The position numbers were made by a program, and so were the translations under genes. Positions 36,601 to 47,371 of a DNA stretch of 64,000 nucleotides are shown piece after piece. The number at the start of each line of letters is the position of its first letter. Position 1 is the first letter of the stretch. The notes under the pieces are model-generated. The model did not search any database, was not told the DNA's origin, and saw only the letters and a list, made by a program, of their open reading frames with translations. Origin of the DNA: Baylisascaris procyonis (lineage: Eukaryota > Nematoda > Chromadorea > Rhabditida > Ascarididae); NCBI GenBank assembly GCA_037389465.1, contig JAZARR010000149.1, forward strand, positions 62,001-126,000, read 5' to 3'.

Positions 36601-37147
36601 CAAGATGGCACAAGAAGATGTTGAGATGAATGAAGGATAAAAGAATTGGCTGACCATCGGAGCGTTTCGAGTCATGTATGAATTTTTGCTTATTTTCAGG
36701 ATACGAACGTTCTTGGCTTTAAAGGGCCAAGAAAGATGACTGTTTTAATTCCAGGAATCTATGACACGGAAAATTATCGACGAAAACAAATCCGTCCAAT
36801 TTCAGTGAGCGTAACCGATATTTCGTTAATTTTTACGTCCAGAAAAGAAGTTAAAAATTAGAAGAATTGAAAGCGTACGACGATTAAAAGAAATAAGAGA
36901 AAGAGTATAATTCAATAGTTAGCAAATATAAACGAATATTACACATCTCGCTTTTTAATAATTTTGTTTTGCTGAAATATGCAAAGAGTTAGTAAGAATA
37001 AGTAGGATCAATTTTGTTCATTTGTAAAAACATGAAAGGAGTAAAAAATTACCAGGAAATCTATTATAAAGTTTTTCAAATTATCATATTGTCAAATTTC
37101 TTCGCTAAAACTTTCCGCTTAGTAAAGTTGGTGGGTAAGGGAAATAC

Positions 37148-37225
<78 letters not shown>

Positions 37226-38667
37226 TGGTAGTTCCCTCTTTTTTAAAAATTAGTGTTATTGCAGGAGAAGGATGCTATTCTAGAGAGGTGGAAAGGTCGT
37301 CGAACTGATGAACTGATCGCGATGCATAACAAAAATCCCGTCTGGAATGAAGGTTTCATTGTTGTTTCTTTTTTTTTTGAATAAATTATAGCGGAAGGGA
37401 ATTGAATAAAAACGATAAACTTCAAGAAGTAAGTATATTTTGTATAGCTTAATTTTTTTCGTTCATTCAATGGCCGAATTTTCATATCTATTATTTCCAG
37501 CTACACTTTTCTTTTCCATTTTCATAATGATTTTATTGAAAAGTGGAAGTGACGAAATATTTTAAAAAATTTAAGAAAAAAGATAAGCAATAGAAATATC
37601 ATCGACGGTTCTATTCCAAGTGGAACTTTTAATAAATATAGAATTTTAGATACTCAATCATATGTGCTCAATTTTCATGGTCGAGTCACTCAAGCATCGG
37701 TGAAGAACTTCCAAATAGTTCATGATGCTGATCGTATGTTTTTTTTTTAAATACAACTTTTGCTAACTACAGGTGACAATTAATACTCTATAAAGCTTTT
37801 TGCCTATATAAACGTTTCACAATTGATAGCAGTTGAAAAAAATGCTGGCAAAAATTAGTGCCAGGTTTATTGATCTTTTAAATTCTAAATTAATATAGTT
37901 CATGAATGTGCGATCGTGTTGATCTGTCGATCGACGAAATGATCGAATGCAAGCATTACCTGTAATAATTAAAGAGCTAGAAGCCGATATAAAGTCGAGT
38001 CACTGTTACATCCCTCTTCAGAATTTATGAACATTTATCTTTATCAAGTATTGAATGACATCTTTCAATCGATTCATCGTTAGAAAAGATGTTTGAATTT
38101 ACCTAGCTTTTGCTACCTGACCGTTTTCGTTGCTCTGTGGTATCCTTGCAGATGAGATCCTTATTTGAAAGCTTTTCGAGGCTTTCCCAGGTAATCCATT
38201 CGAGGTTATGAGATCGACTTCAGCATACAGCATACGGATAAACAGGGCGCTGACGAAGGAAGAATTTCTCCTTTGAATGAAATTTCATATTTAAGTAAAT
38301 GTTTTCATCCCGTGATGGTCGATTGTTCATTTACTTTGGCTAGAGAAAAAAGTGAATGTATTATTTCATCTGGCGTTTCCTATATAATAATAAAAAATAT
38401 ACTTCTAGACAGATTACTTTTACTTTCTACTCTCCTAGTTCATAATCTAAGTCTCAGTAATCGTAACACTTTTCAAAGTATTAGCAAAAAAAGAGCCTAG
38501 AAATGCCAAATATATTGATATAACAAATTGCAGCTGACTATATTGTGATGCAATTTGGTCGTGTCAGTGATGAAACATTCACGATGGATTTTCGATATCC
38601 ATTATCAGCACTACAAGCATTTGGTATTGCGATGACAAGCTTTCATGGAAAATTAGCTTGTGAATAA
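27915..38667 (+). CDS. tub-1: Tubby/TULP family protein (tub-1 ortholog), whole gene, 10 exons
   Basis: Joined exons 27915-27956, 30519-30763, 32489-32634, 33300-33472, 34116-34228, 35412-35520, 36700-36804, 37265-37352, 37650-37733 and 38534-38667 give 1,239 nt and 412 aa, with phases matching at every junction. The N terminus ([16 protein letters not shown]) resembles the TUB/TULP3 helix that binds IFT-A. Residues about 50-145 are acidic and low complexity. The tubby domain spans about 165-412 (usual length about 250). It includes [19 protein letters not shown] (174-192), the basic ARKRKKS patch (208-214) that binds PI(4,5)P2 in mouse tubby, [37 protein letters not shown] and the invariant LACE end. 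Family role: a phosphoinositide-dependent adaptor that delivers membrane receptors to cilia; the C. elegans protein also affects fat storage. Exons and product are read from the sequence; function is by family. Confidence 0.95.
27957..30518 (+). other. tub-1 intron 1
   Basis: 2.56 kb. Nothing clearly coding. A small segment at 29323-29370 has a TTCCAG acceptor and a GAAG|GTGGCA donor around a Lys/Arg-rich frame, but no family match supports it as an exon. Confidence 0.7.
30519..30763 (+). CDS. tub-1: tub-1 exon 2
   Basis: Follows the acceptor GATTTACAG and ends AAAG|GTTTGA (phase 2). Encodes [14 protein letters not shown], then a low-complexity linker ending in [11 protein letters not shown]. 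The open frame continues upstream to ATGs at 30474 and 30408, so an alternative first exon is possible. Confidence 0.88.
32489..32634 (+). CDS. tub-1: tub-1 exon 3
   Basis: Acceptor GTTTTAAG, donor GCAG|GTTACA. Encodes an acidic serine-rich segment ([13 protein letters not shown]) followed by DDVEKSDP and [13 protein letters not shown]. This region is variable in the family; the phase match to both neighbours is the main support. Confidence 0.82.
33300..33472 (+). CDS. tub-1: tub-1 exon 4 (start of tubby domain)
   Basis: Acceptor AATGCTCAG. Encodes [20 protein letters not shown] and then the first strand of the tubby domain. The chosen donor CGG|GTTATT gives [15 protein letters not shown], the family spacing. 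A better-looking donor AAC|GTAATT 12 nt later (exon end 33484) stays in frame and would insert VILN. Confidence 0.85.
33593..33722. repeat. (TA)n then (TTTA)n microsatellite in tub-1 intron 4
   Basis: A (TA)n array (33593-33654, with a GTATATGCA interruption) is followed by TTTA/TTTG tetramers to about 33722. Confidence 0.92.
34116..34228 (+). CDS. tub-1: tub-1 exon 5 (phosphoinositide-binding patch)
   Basis: Acceptor TGTTTGTAG, donor TCAG|GTTCGT, phase 0 to 2. Encodes [20 protein letters not shown] and [17 protein letters not shown]. The basic cluster corresponds to the PIP2-binding lysine/arginine region of mouse tubby. The usual GG of LSRGG is VG here. Confidence 0.95.
35412..35520 (+). 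CDS. tub-1: tub-1 exon 6
   Basis: Acceptor GATATTTCAG, donor TAC|GTACAT, ends in phase 0. Encodes [20 protein letters not shown] followed by a short variable loop and [10 protein letters not shown], all standard tubby-domain positions. Confidence 0.95.
36700..36804 (+). CDS. tub-1: tub-1 exon 7
   Basis: Acceptor TATTTTCAG, donor TCA|GTGAGC, phase 0 on both sides. Encodes [20 protein letters not shown], the most conserved core of the tubby domain, then [15 protein letters not shown]. Confidence 0.96.
37150..37223. repeat. (TA)n microsatellite in tub-1 intron 7
   Basis: About 73 bp of pure TA ending 42 bp before exon 8. Its length is likely to vary between individuals. Confidence 0.95.
37265..37352 (+). 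CDS. tub-1: tub-1 exon 8
   Basis: Acceptor TTATTGCAG, donor GAAG|GTTTCA. Encodes [20 protein letters not shown] and HNKNPVWNE, matching the family pattern (LLARWQ..., NKTPVWND). A ~73-bp (TA)n array sits 42 bp upstream in the preceding intron. Confidence 0.95.
37650..37733 (+). CDS. tub-1: tub-1 exon 9
   Basis: Acceptor GAATTTTAG, donor GATC|GTATGT. Encodes [20 protein letters not shown] and FQIVHDAD, the tubby signature. Confidence 0.96.
38534..38667 (+). CDS. tub-1: tub-1 exon 10 (stop codon)
   Basis: Acceptor AAATTGCAG. Encodes [20 protein letters not shown] and [20 protein letters not shown], then ACE and TAA at 38665-38667. The end matches the near-invariant tubby C terminus. Confidence 0.97.
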
Positions 38668-38692
38668 CTTTTTATTGTACTATTTTTTAACG

Positions 38693-38698
38693 ATTAAA
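38693..38698 (+). promoter_or_regulatory. Possible tub-1 polyadenylation signal
   Basis: ATTAAA, a common variant of AATAAA, 26 nt after the TAA stop. No canonical AATAAA is nearer. The implied 3' UTR would be very short. Confidence 0.35.
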
Positions 38699-40160
38699 TG
38701 TTACTCTCATCTTGTCTATATTTTTTTGCAAATCCAGTATGCAAGTATGCAGTATCCATAATCTGCGCATCTGTACCGGATTACCGTTTTCAAAGTGGAA
38801 GCGTTTAGCTGTTTTCTTTTGAAAGTGAAACGGAGCTGAATCGATAGCAAACATAAGATTGGATCTAACGTGCGTGTCGAAATCACGGTGATATTAGACG
38901 AAGAGCACAATTTACAAAGCTGACAATGCAATACTATTTTAAAGCTCTTTTTTTCATGAACTTAAGTCCCTTAGATTCGGCTACATTCACTGCTTTAGAC
39001 TTGCATGCATGTAACACTTTACGAAGGTAATAGTCTCAATATATTTCAGAGGTAACTGTGATGGGTTTTATATCAGACTATGTATTAAACATTTTGATGA
39101 CCTAAAGAGAATTATTAAACCCTTGTCTGTAGATATTTAAGTGCTCAGGATTGAGAACTCAATAAAATAGTGCGAGGAAGTTGCAACAGGATTCTGCTAC
39201 ATTGTGGAAGTTGCACAGGATTGTGCTACGTTACCAAAATTATAGTCCTTATAACGAAATATTGTAACTGACGAGCTTCATACTGACATTGCAACAGCCA
39301 CCATGGCGTCAGTTGACGACGCTTTTCTGGTCAGTGGGTCACGCGGAATTAAGTGTCCCACATCACTTGCAAAAATTTGACAACTTTGAGGAATAAACTC
39401 GTTTATGCGCATTCCGTGCATGAACATCAATCCTGGCGGCATGCCTCGTTTTAGATTTAGCGTTCGGAGCTTTCGGTGCCAACTGAATTTCAAGTTGGTT
39501 TCCCTGCAAAGTTACCAACTTTTTGATGTGGCAAGATCGTCGACTGATTGTTGGATCGCCGTGAAATCTGGAACTTCAGAACTGGCGAGATCCGACTGTG
39601 GTTTTTGCAACCCGCAAATATCGGCATAGGGAGGATTCTTCGTGCACCTGAATTGCCGCACCGGCGCCCTCAGCTTTAAAATAAATAAAGCACTCCTCCG
39701 CGGAACCACCGACAAGAGTGGGGATTGAATTCAACGCCGATTTTTTTTGCTGATCGTTTTACTAACTCCACCTTCTTTTCTTATGGATATAGCATTTCAT
39801 CCTTTAATCTTAGCGTTTCATGTCGAAACTAATACAGCCATCTAATGAAAAATTGTAACATCATAAAATCTTCCATGTTCACGGCGGCATAGTAAACAAG
39901 AAATATCGACATGACATATCTGTTATGTCTACCTGCTGCCACCAATTATGTCACCAAGAGCCAATTCACAGTCCTTCCACCTCACATGTTCCATCTACAA
40001 CATGCTGACCCTTTTTCACCTTTCTTTACCTTCTTGCATTAAATGGCTGTGAACAAATTGAGCATTCTGTTTTCTATCATTTGCATAGCAATATTTGCTA
40101 ATTGATGATCGGCAATCTGCTAACTTTTCCACTTCTTCAGCTTCTTCCATATTGCGGTGG

Positions 40161-40232
40161 TTGAGTATTCAAGTTCCATGTCGATATATTTGAGTATTCG
40201 AGTTCTATATCGATGTGCCTGAGCATTCAAGT
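40161..40232 (+). repeat. 29-bp short tandem repeat
   Basis: TTGAGTATTCAAGTTCCATG, then CGATATAT, recurs as TGAGTATTCGAGTTCTATATCGATG and TGAGCATTCAAGTACG, about 29 bp apart: three degenerate copies. Confidence 0.75.
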
Positions 40233-41907
40233 ACGTTTTGGCATTTAGCCAATTTCTTGTGCACATCGTAAATATTGACTAAGATATGTTAATGAAAGAG
40301 TAGTGCGATTCACCTTGCGATTATTGGTGTCACATCCGTTTGCTGCTAGCATCTTTTGCTCTGAGTAGAGGAAAGGTGGTAGAAGAGAGGAGGGGGTGGG
40401 GGTTATATTGCTGTGTAAACGATACGAAACAAAATGTTCGATTGCTGTATTTAACAATACAAAATGTAGTATAGAATTCATGTAATTCGGAGCCGATACT
40501 TGCAATTACTAGAAAATGAACGCGAATTAAATAAGACTCCGAAAATTTCAGTAAAAAAGTCCAGGAATACAAAGACTATAGAAATATAGGGAAAGTTGAT
40601 CTACTTACCAAAACGAAATCGATAAAGTTCGAAACTGATAAGCTATTAGGTTATTATTGATGGTTTTGGCTGACAGAGGTTTAATTGATATCTCATTCAA
40701 GGGTTCGTAGACTGTGATAACGTTTGTAGAATGCTTTATTTAATGTCTCAATAGAAATCAACGCATTATGATAAGTTTGAAGGTCGTTGTTTTGTATTAT
40801 CTATTTGAATTGTCTTTATCCGTTGCTCACAACTTCCGGTGGCAATTTCTTTCTCTTTCTATCAGTTCCCCTTTCTTCTTGGAAGGTAACTTTTCAACAT
40901 TAGTGAAACTGAGCTACCTGTATTCATTACGGAAATATTGCTTCTTAAATAATGTATATTGCGTATATTAAATTAAAATATACAGCTCCTATTTTCTACG
41001 ATCATTTGATACCGTTTAACGGTGCACTATATCAGCGTCATACCCATGCAGATGGCGGGAAATGTATCTACCTGCATGATTTGTTGTCTATGCTTTCCGA
41101 TCACAACATTTGCAGTGTTGAATGTGGTAGATATAAGTAACTATATTAGATCTTCCCGAGCCACTTTCATCTCTAACTGCTCATCTTTTAGTGCTGTTCT
41201 TGACTTGTTTATAGTTGTGCAAGAGAACACTTCGTTGTTGACATGGATCTTGCACTTTTTCCAGGGACAGTGACCCTTTAATTTGACCTTTTGAAGGTGG
41301 TCTCTGGAACTATATCGATCGAACTTTGTTCATATGAAATTGTTATTTCAATTGTTGCTCTCAATATCGTGCATTTTCTTGCTGAAAAGAAGGATAATAA
41401 TTGCTTAGCAAACCTTGAAAACTAAAAGAAGGAAGATTTTATTAGTTAAGATAAAATTTTATCGGTAAATGTGAATTCCTTTAACTTTCATACTTAGAAA
41501 TAGCTAATGAATATTCAGAAAATTCCACTAATACTGGAATCTTGCTTCTTTTTTCCTAGAAGGTAATTCCTGGAGGGTAATAGGGAGACCGATTGTTGTA
41601 CAATCTTACCCTCCAGTTCTTTCACCTTTAGACCCATTTCTTTGGGAAGACAGTCTCAACTATGATATTTTGTAGAATATGGAGCAGTCGGCTAATATGA
41701 TTTTTTGCTTCATCTTCTTTCAAGTTCTTAATGCTTAAATATTTCATAAAACTTGTGAATCAATTTCGCTTGCGACGCGGTTCGCATTTTTTTGTCGATG
41801 ATTCGTCACCAGTTCAGGTTTTCGTACCTGTCCACTAATTTCAATCGCGGAATCAGTGTGAACGATGTTAGGAGATTGGTGTCTATATAACTATTGAAGC
41901 TTGAGTC

Positions 41908-41909
<2 letters not shown>

Positions 41910-41981
<72 letters not shown>
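41910..41981. repeat. (TA)n microsatellite
   Basis: About 71 bp of uninterrupted TA. Confidence 0.95.
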
Positions 41982-41983
<2 letters not shown>

Positions 41984-42428
41984 GTTTATATAATAATGTA
42001 GCCCCAGTCATCAACTGTCACATCGATTCGTCATCTCATAAAGGAGTGCAAATTGCTTGGGTATTCTATGGCAAGCCAGCTTGCATTAACGAATGTACAA
42101 ACTTGTACAGCTAGCTGTTCGATAAAAATTTCAATGCTTTTTTGTGCATGTTTGTTATGCATATATTTGCTGTTTTCAATGTGCATTTACGTGTGCATTT
42201 GTTTATCTGTTTATGATTTAGGACACTATTTAGTTGACTGGATAAGTGAAACATTAAACCAGCGTATCGCTCATTTCCTTTAGCAAGCTGTCACCTTTAT
42301 ATACAAGTGTTGACGAAATTATATATGAAAGACAATGAAATCTGAGCAAAAACGTTGAGCGCGCTTATTGAAAACAATACATATGTGTTTTGTTTATGAG
42401 TCTTTTGTGCATAACATGTTTGCGCAAA

Positions 42429-42660
<232 letters not shown>

Positions 42661-43840
42661 TTATACTTGTATTTGTAAATTAATATCTCTCTGTAAGTTG
42701 TGAAAGTTTAGCTAATCTCTTTGCTAGGGCATGTAGGATGTTTATTATGTATGACTGAGTGCCGGTAGGATGAATGCCTATATTGATATGATCCATTCCG
42801 GTGTGATTACAGTTGGTAGGCATCGATCGACGTTATGAGTGGTGCAATACGTGCTTATGAATGTGCTCTTCCTGGTAGATAAATAGTGAACTTTGGTATC
42901 TCATATCTCGCGAAAAAGGGAGGGGAAGGTCACCAAAAACGTTATGCGCAGTTTTTGAATCGTTGTGAATTTAAACAAGTAATACTTTAGTGTTGCTCTC
43001 ATTAGTCGATAAAATTGGATGATTACGGCAAAGTGTAGAGTGATTGGGAGGGAGGAGGCTGGGGATAGTAAAATAAAACTTGTCTAGCGCAATAAGCATT
43101 GAAATCACTCTTTTTCTTTTATTAAATTTTCGAATCTCAGCAACCAATAATAATTCCCCTTTATAATTAAAGTTAGAAAGATGGCACTGGCTAAGAACTC
43201 CCAAAAAAGCTTTCATTATTTTTTTCTAAGAAGTTACATCGAAGAGCGGTTCAGCTTGATCGTCCATAAGCCCCCTTAGTTACGAATTTGATGATTATAA
43301 GCTAAACATTGGTGGGCAAATCCCAAATTTATTGGATTCCATGCGCGCATCGATTTATTATGCTGCGCGTTGCTAAAATATTGTTGGTATAATGCATAAA
43401 ATGGAAAAATTTTACAAGATGATCTAGGGAATTTGCTTCTACTATGCCAATCTTTATATTACTTGTAATCCTATTCTTTTCGGGGGTAATGGATTTGTAA
43501 ACTGGAAAGTATTATGAGATTGAATAATTCGCAATTCATTCAACCTCTATAAAAATACTCATTAAGGGCTTTTCTACTGCGGTAGTGGATTACAAATAGC
43601 AGTTTATAGGTTGGTCTCTATGCTTGAATTAACCGTTGAGGGGAACAAGTGCTAACGAGAGTCTGGATATGTGTGTCTGTGTGAGTTAAATTTGAACGGA
43701 GTGAACTCTTTCGTTTAATGAACCGGAAGTCCAAACTTTGAATTCTTAGCTAGAATCACGGCATCACTGTTTCATCATATACAGTAAACACATCTGAATA
43801 GTACTGAAGTGACATTTTCATAAAAACAACTATATGTGGA

Positions 43841-43853
43841 TTATATATACATG

Positions 43854-43897
<44 letters not shown>
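43841..43897. repeat. (TA)n microsatellite
   Basis: TATATATACATGTATATATA then AATATATA and pure TA, about 55 bp, with two interruptions. Confidence 0.9.
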
Positions 43898-43903
<6 letters not shown>

Positions 43904-46900
43904 TTTTACATATGTGAAATTGCTGTTGTAGACTATAGGCTGTGCCTTTGTGGGCCCACTATTTCATTAAAAAAATCTAATATTTGCGCATTTGGATGCC
44001 CGAACTTTTCTAGATATATCACAACTTTTGTAGCATATTTCAGTATGATGTTCAGCTCACATTTCATCTTAGACGCTTTTGTTCATTTGAATTTTTAGAA
44101 ACACATTCTATTCAATAGCACGCTCTAGGCTGTTTGTTTTAGAGCCAAGGCAACGGTTTAATTCGAGCCTGATATATCCATCAATTCGATAAAACATTCA
44201 GCTTTATGTTAAATTGCGGACTGAGACGATGTTTAAATAAAGATCGATGAGTTTTTCTAAGCGAAGGCCAATCACCCATTTAATAAAAGGCTTGAAGAGC
44301 TTAATCGGATGATGAACCTCCCTATTAATTTAACAGTCAAGTCAAACATCGATTTATTCGGAAACGCAAGCCTGTGTTCAAAAAGTGAGTCAAGCCAAAT
44401 GAGAGATTTAAGCTAGCTGTAAGGAAGCTGATGCGAAGCTTCAAGAGCATTGAAAGACTGACTCGTGCTCGGATCGTTGATAATGTATAGGCCTTAACCT
44501 TTATTAATTCGGGACTTCAACCACTTTTGGAGTCGGAGCTTGGTTCTCTGACAATGCAGAGTTTTATTAAACAGACACTTGAGATTCTCATTAGACAAGC
44601 CTTGAGCCTTTCTTTCAATGGAAGCTGGAGCGTCCAATGTAGAATAGAGGTAGAAAGAAGGCATATCCTGAAGACATGCCGTTACCTGGTATCCGAGATT
44701 GATCAAATGACACCGTATTTCTAAAGGCTCGATACGAAAGTGCTGTGGTGCTATCAAACAAAACGTGAGCATAAATTTTGGTAATTTCGTAAGATAGAAG
44801 CAATACATTATAATGGAAGCTAGCATACTAGTACAATTATTTCCGTTGTTGAATTGGGCCGTGATAGTCGAGGTTTTCAAAAATATTCCGGGGATGATTC
44901 ACGTCACTTTTTTCCAGCTTCATTGAATGATCTATAATGAGATGTGTTTAATCGACCATACACTACCAGATGGCTACCTTTATCTGCGAGGAAAACGTAA
45001 CAACGGGAATTTGGCACTTTAACATACTGCAACAACATCTTGCTTGAGCACTTTGAAATTCGATTTATCATCGGGAAATCAAACAATTCGAATAATATTT
45101 TTCATTTTCGGCAATAAAAAGTAAAATAATATTCACGACAATCTTCTGTATTTGCTTGTAAATTTATTAATAGAGCGCATTGCGCTGATATCATATCTAT
45201 GCAAACTTGTGGGTTTTGCCTTCCATTTATCCTCCTGTAATTTCAATTTCATAACCAACAAAGGTTCTTTATGTGTCCTTGTGAAGATTCAAGATGACCG
45301 GAGATGTGCTTTAGTGTACGTGTGTAGTGTTGACTATTCATTAAATGTTGGCATCGTTTGTGCAAGAAGACTGCGACCTCGATGATGCGATGCCCAACCG
45401 CGATGACCACTAATGCCTCTTCCATTCACCACAGCAACATATTGATCGCATTCGTGCAATGCGCGCTAGCCAGTGTGGTGGTTATCTTTTTGCACTCGAT
45501 GACGTCTGCTTTTAGGAAGATCAATTATCTCGTGTTCTTAAAACCCTACAAGCGGAATGTTTAGGAGGGGGAGAGGGGAGGGGTTGCATTGTTCAACGAA
45601 GTGCGCAGATTAATGCAGTTGTTTGGGATTTAACCGGTTGTGACGGTATTTTCTAAAACTTGAAAACTTTAGAACCAACTTAGTGAAGCTTGCTAGTACG
45701 TTTGCTTTAAAGCTGTTAAAAGGACTCCTCTTGTACGTGGTGCTTTAGCGAGGGGGTCTGTTTTTTGATAGGAATGCTGTGATCATCATTTGTGGCCAAA
45801 ATGTCGAATAAATTGTTCTGCGTGTGTCTACTACTTAACCTGCCCCATCAGTATCCCATTCAAATTCATTACTTTTTACATCATTTTTTTCGAATATTAT
45901 TATAATGCGCTTTTTCGAAGTTAATATTCTCATTTCTGCAAACATTTTTTTCTGTAAGCTTATGATGCCTTTTTTTGTTTAATGTAAGAGGATTTTGCAT
46001 TGCGAATTGTTTTGGGCAGGAAAGATGTAAATTGCCAGAAAAAAAATTATTTGGACGCTGAAGTAAAGAGCCTTTTCACAAAAAAAGAAACTTTGACGTG
46101 GGTTTGATGCAATCTCAATTTTGAACAGCACATGAACCAAATCTGATCCATATTTATGTAGAGTTGAGCTAAATTCTACGGGACTCGGACAGCCGCCTTC
46201 TGGTAATCTCGGATCCGATCCGGTTTAGTTCATCTCCTATTACATTTCGTAACTCTGATCTTGGTACCTCTCATAAGACTGGATTTAAGTTGAGTTACAC
46301 AAAAAATTTAAATAAAACTAATAAATACAAAATAGAAAAAAATTATCTTCCGAAAGATTTTTTTTCGCGCTACCAGTTTGCCTTATTTTATGCGCCATTA
46401 TTCGGCCGGTGCCTATCGTTTAGAAGTCGAGCCACTTTGTATTTGTAGGTTGCATATTTTTGAAAGTACCGCATTTTATATGCTATGTAAATTTCCTTGA
46501 AGCAATTTATTGGCTATCGTTATGCGGATGTCAACCTTGGTGATTTTATTATTTTCGATTGTGTGGCTTTTCATGTTTTTTTTTTTAATTCTTGTTCTAG
46601 GTTTCTAAAATCCTGTTATTCTGAATGTTTCTTTTTCATACACAGAAATCCATAGAGTGAACTCACTGTTGATTTTTTCCGCAAAGATGGCATTTTTGAA
46701 TTTTAACGAGGATAGAAGAATCTGTGGCTAGGTGGTTAATGCTTTTCGGATTTGAAAAATAAGTTAGGCCACTGAGCTTTTGGTTGGGAGTTTTTGGATT
46801 ATGAGCATGCTCAGGAATGTATATTTGCAAAGAAAAAAAGATCCTTAGGTCTTTCGTTGAGTTACTCATGGAATGCACAAATTGACGTCAGGTTTGGCCT

Positions 46901-47250
46901 ATAGCAACTTTGAAATTAAGGTTTAGCGGAAATGTTTCTTTGATAATAGCTAATCGACAATGGATGTTTGTGGGCGTAATTTTTGAATGCGTATTTCAAT
47001 GCTATTGAAAGGTACACACGCTATGCTTCACTCTATGGGTCATTCTCATATCTGTATATTTTTATGAACATAATCATACCACATCCGTTCGTTCATGCAC
47101 TATCATGGTAACTGTTGTTTTACATCAGTATTGCCATTGTTTAATTCTTTCAGATTCCAGAATTTAACGGGCATGCGTCTGTTTCAGGATAAACCGTTTT
47201 TAAGGAAGTGGAATTCAGAATTGCTGTGGTTGATTCGAGATTATAGATTG

Positions 47251-47253
47251 CAG
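47251..47253 (+). promoter_or_regulatory. Possible trans- or cis-splice acceptor before the STAR gene
   Basis: TATAGATTGCAG ends at 47253, 22 nt before the ATG at 47276. A short leader after a good acceptor is what nematode SL trans-splicing would leave. A cis-spliced 5' UTR exon upstream is equally possible. Confidence 0.4.
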
Positions 47254-47275
47254 ATTTACCAAAACGTTCGCTTTG

Positions 47276-47371
47276 ATGATGCCTTCAAGTGAATACGGTC
47301 GTGATCTAATGGGTGGTGCAGTAGGAGACTACAGTAGTCACTCCATTGGATATGGTAATGGTGCCGGTATG
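47276..47371 (+). CDS. STAR gene exon 1 (start codon)
   Basis: Starts at the first ATG of a pair (47276, 47279) and ends GGTATG|GTAAGC, phase 0. Encodes MMPSSEYGRDLMGGAVGDYS and HSIGYGNGAGM. Its Gly/Tyr content flows into exon 2. Confidence 0.82.

Noticed and set aside
44494..44880. 128-codon minus-strand frame
   Set aside because: No recognisable domain, no splice partners, composition like intergenic DNA.
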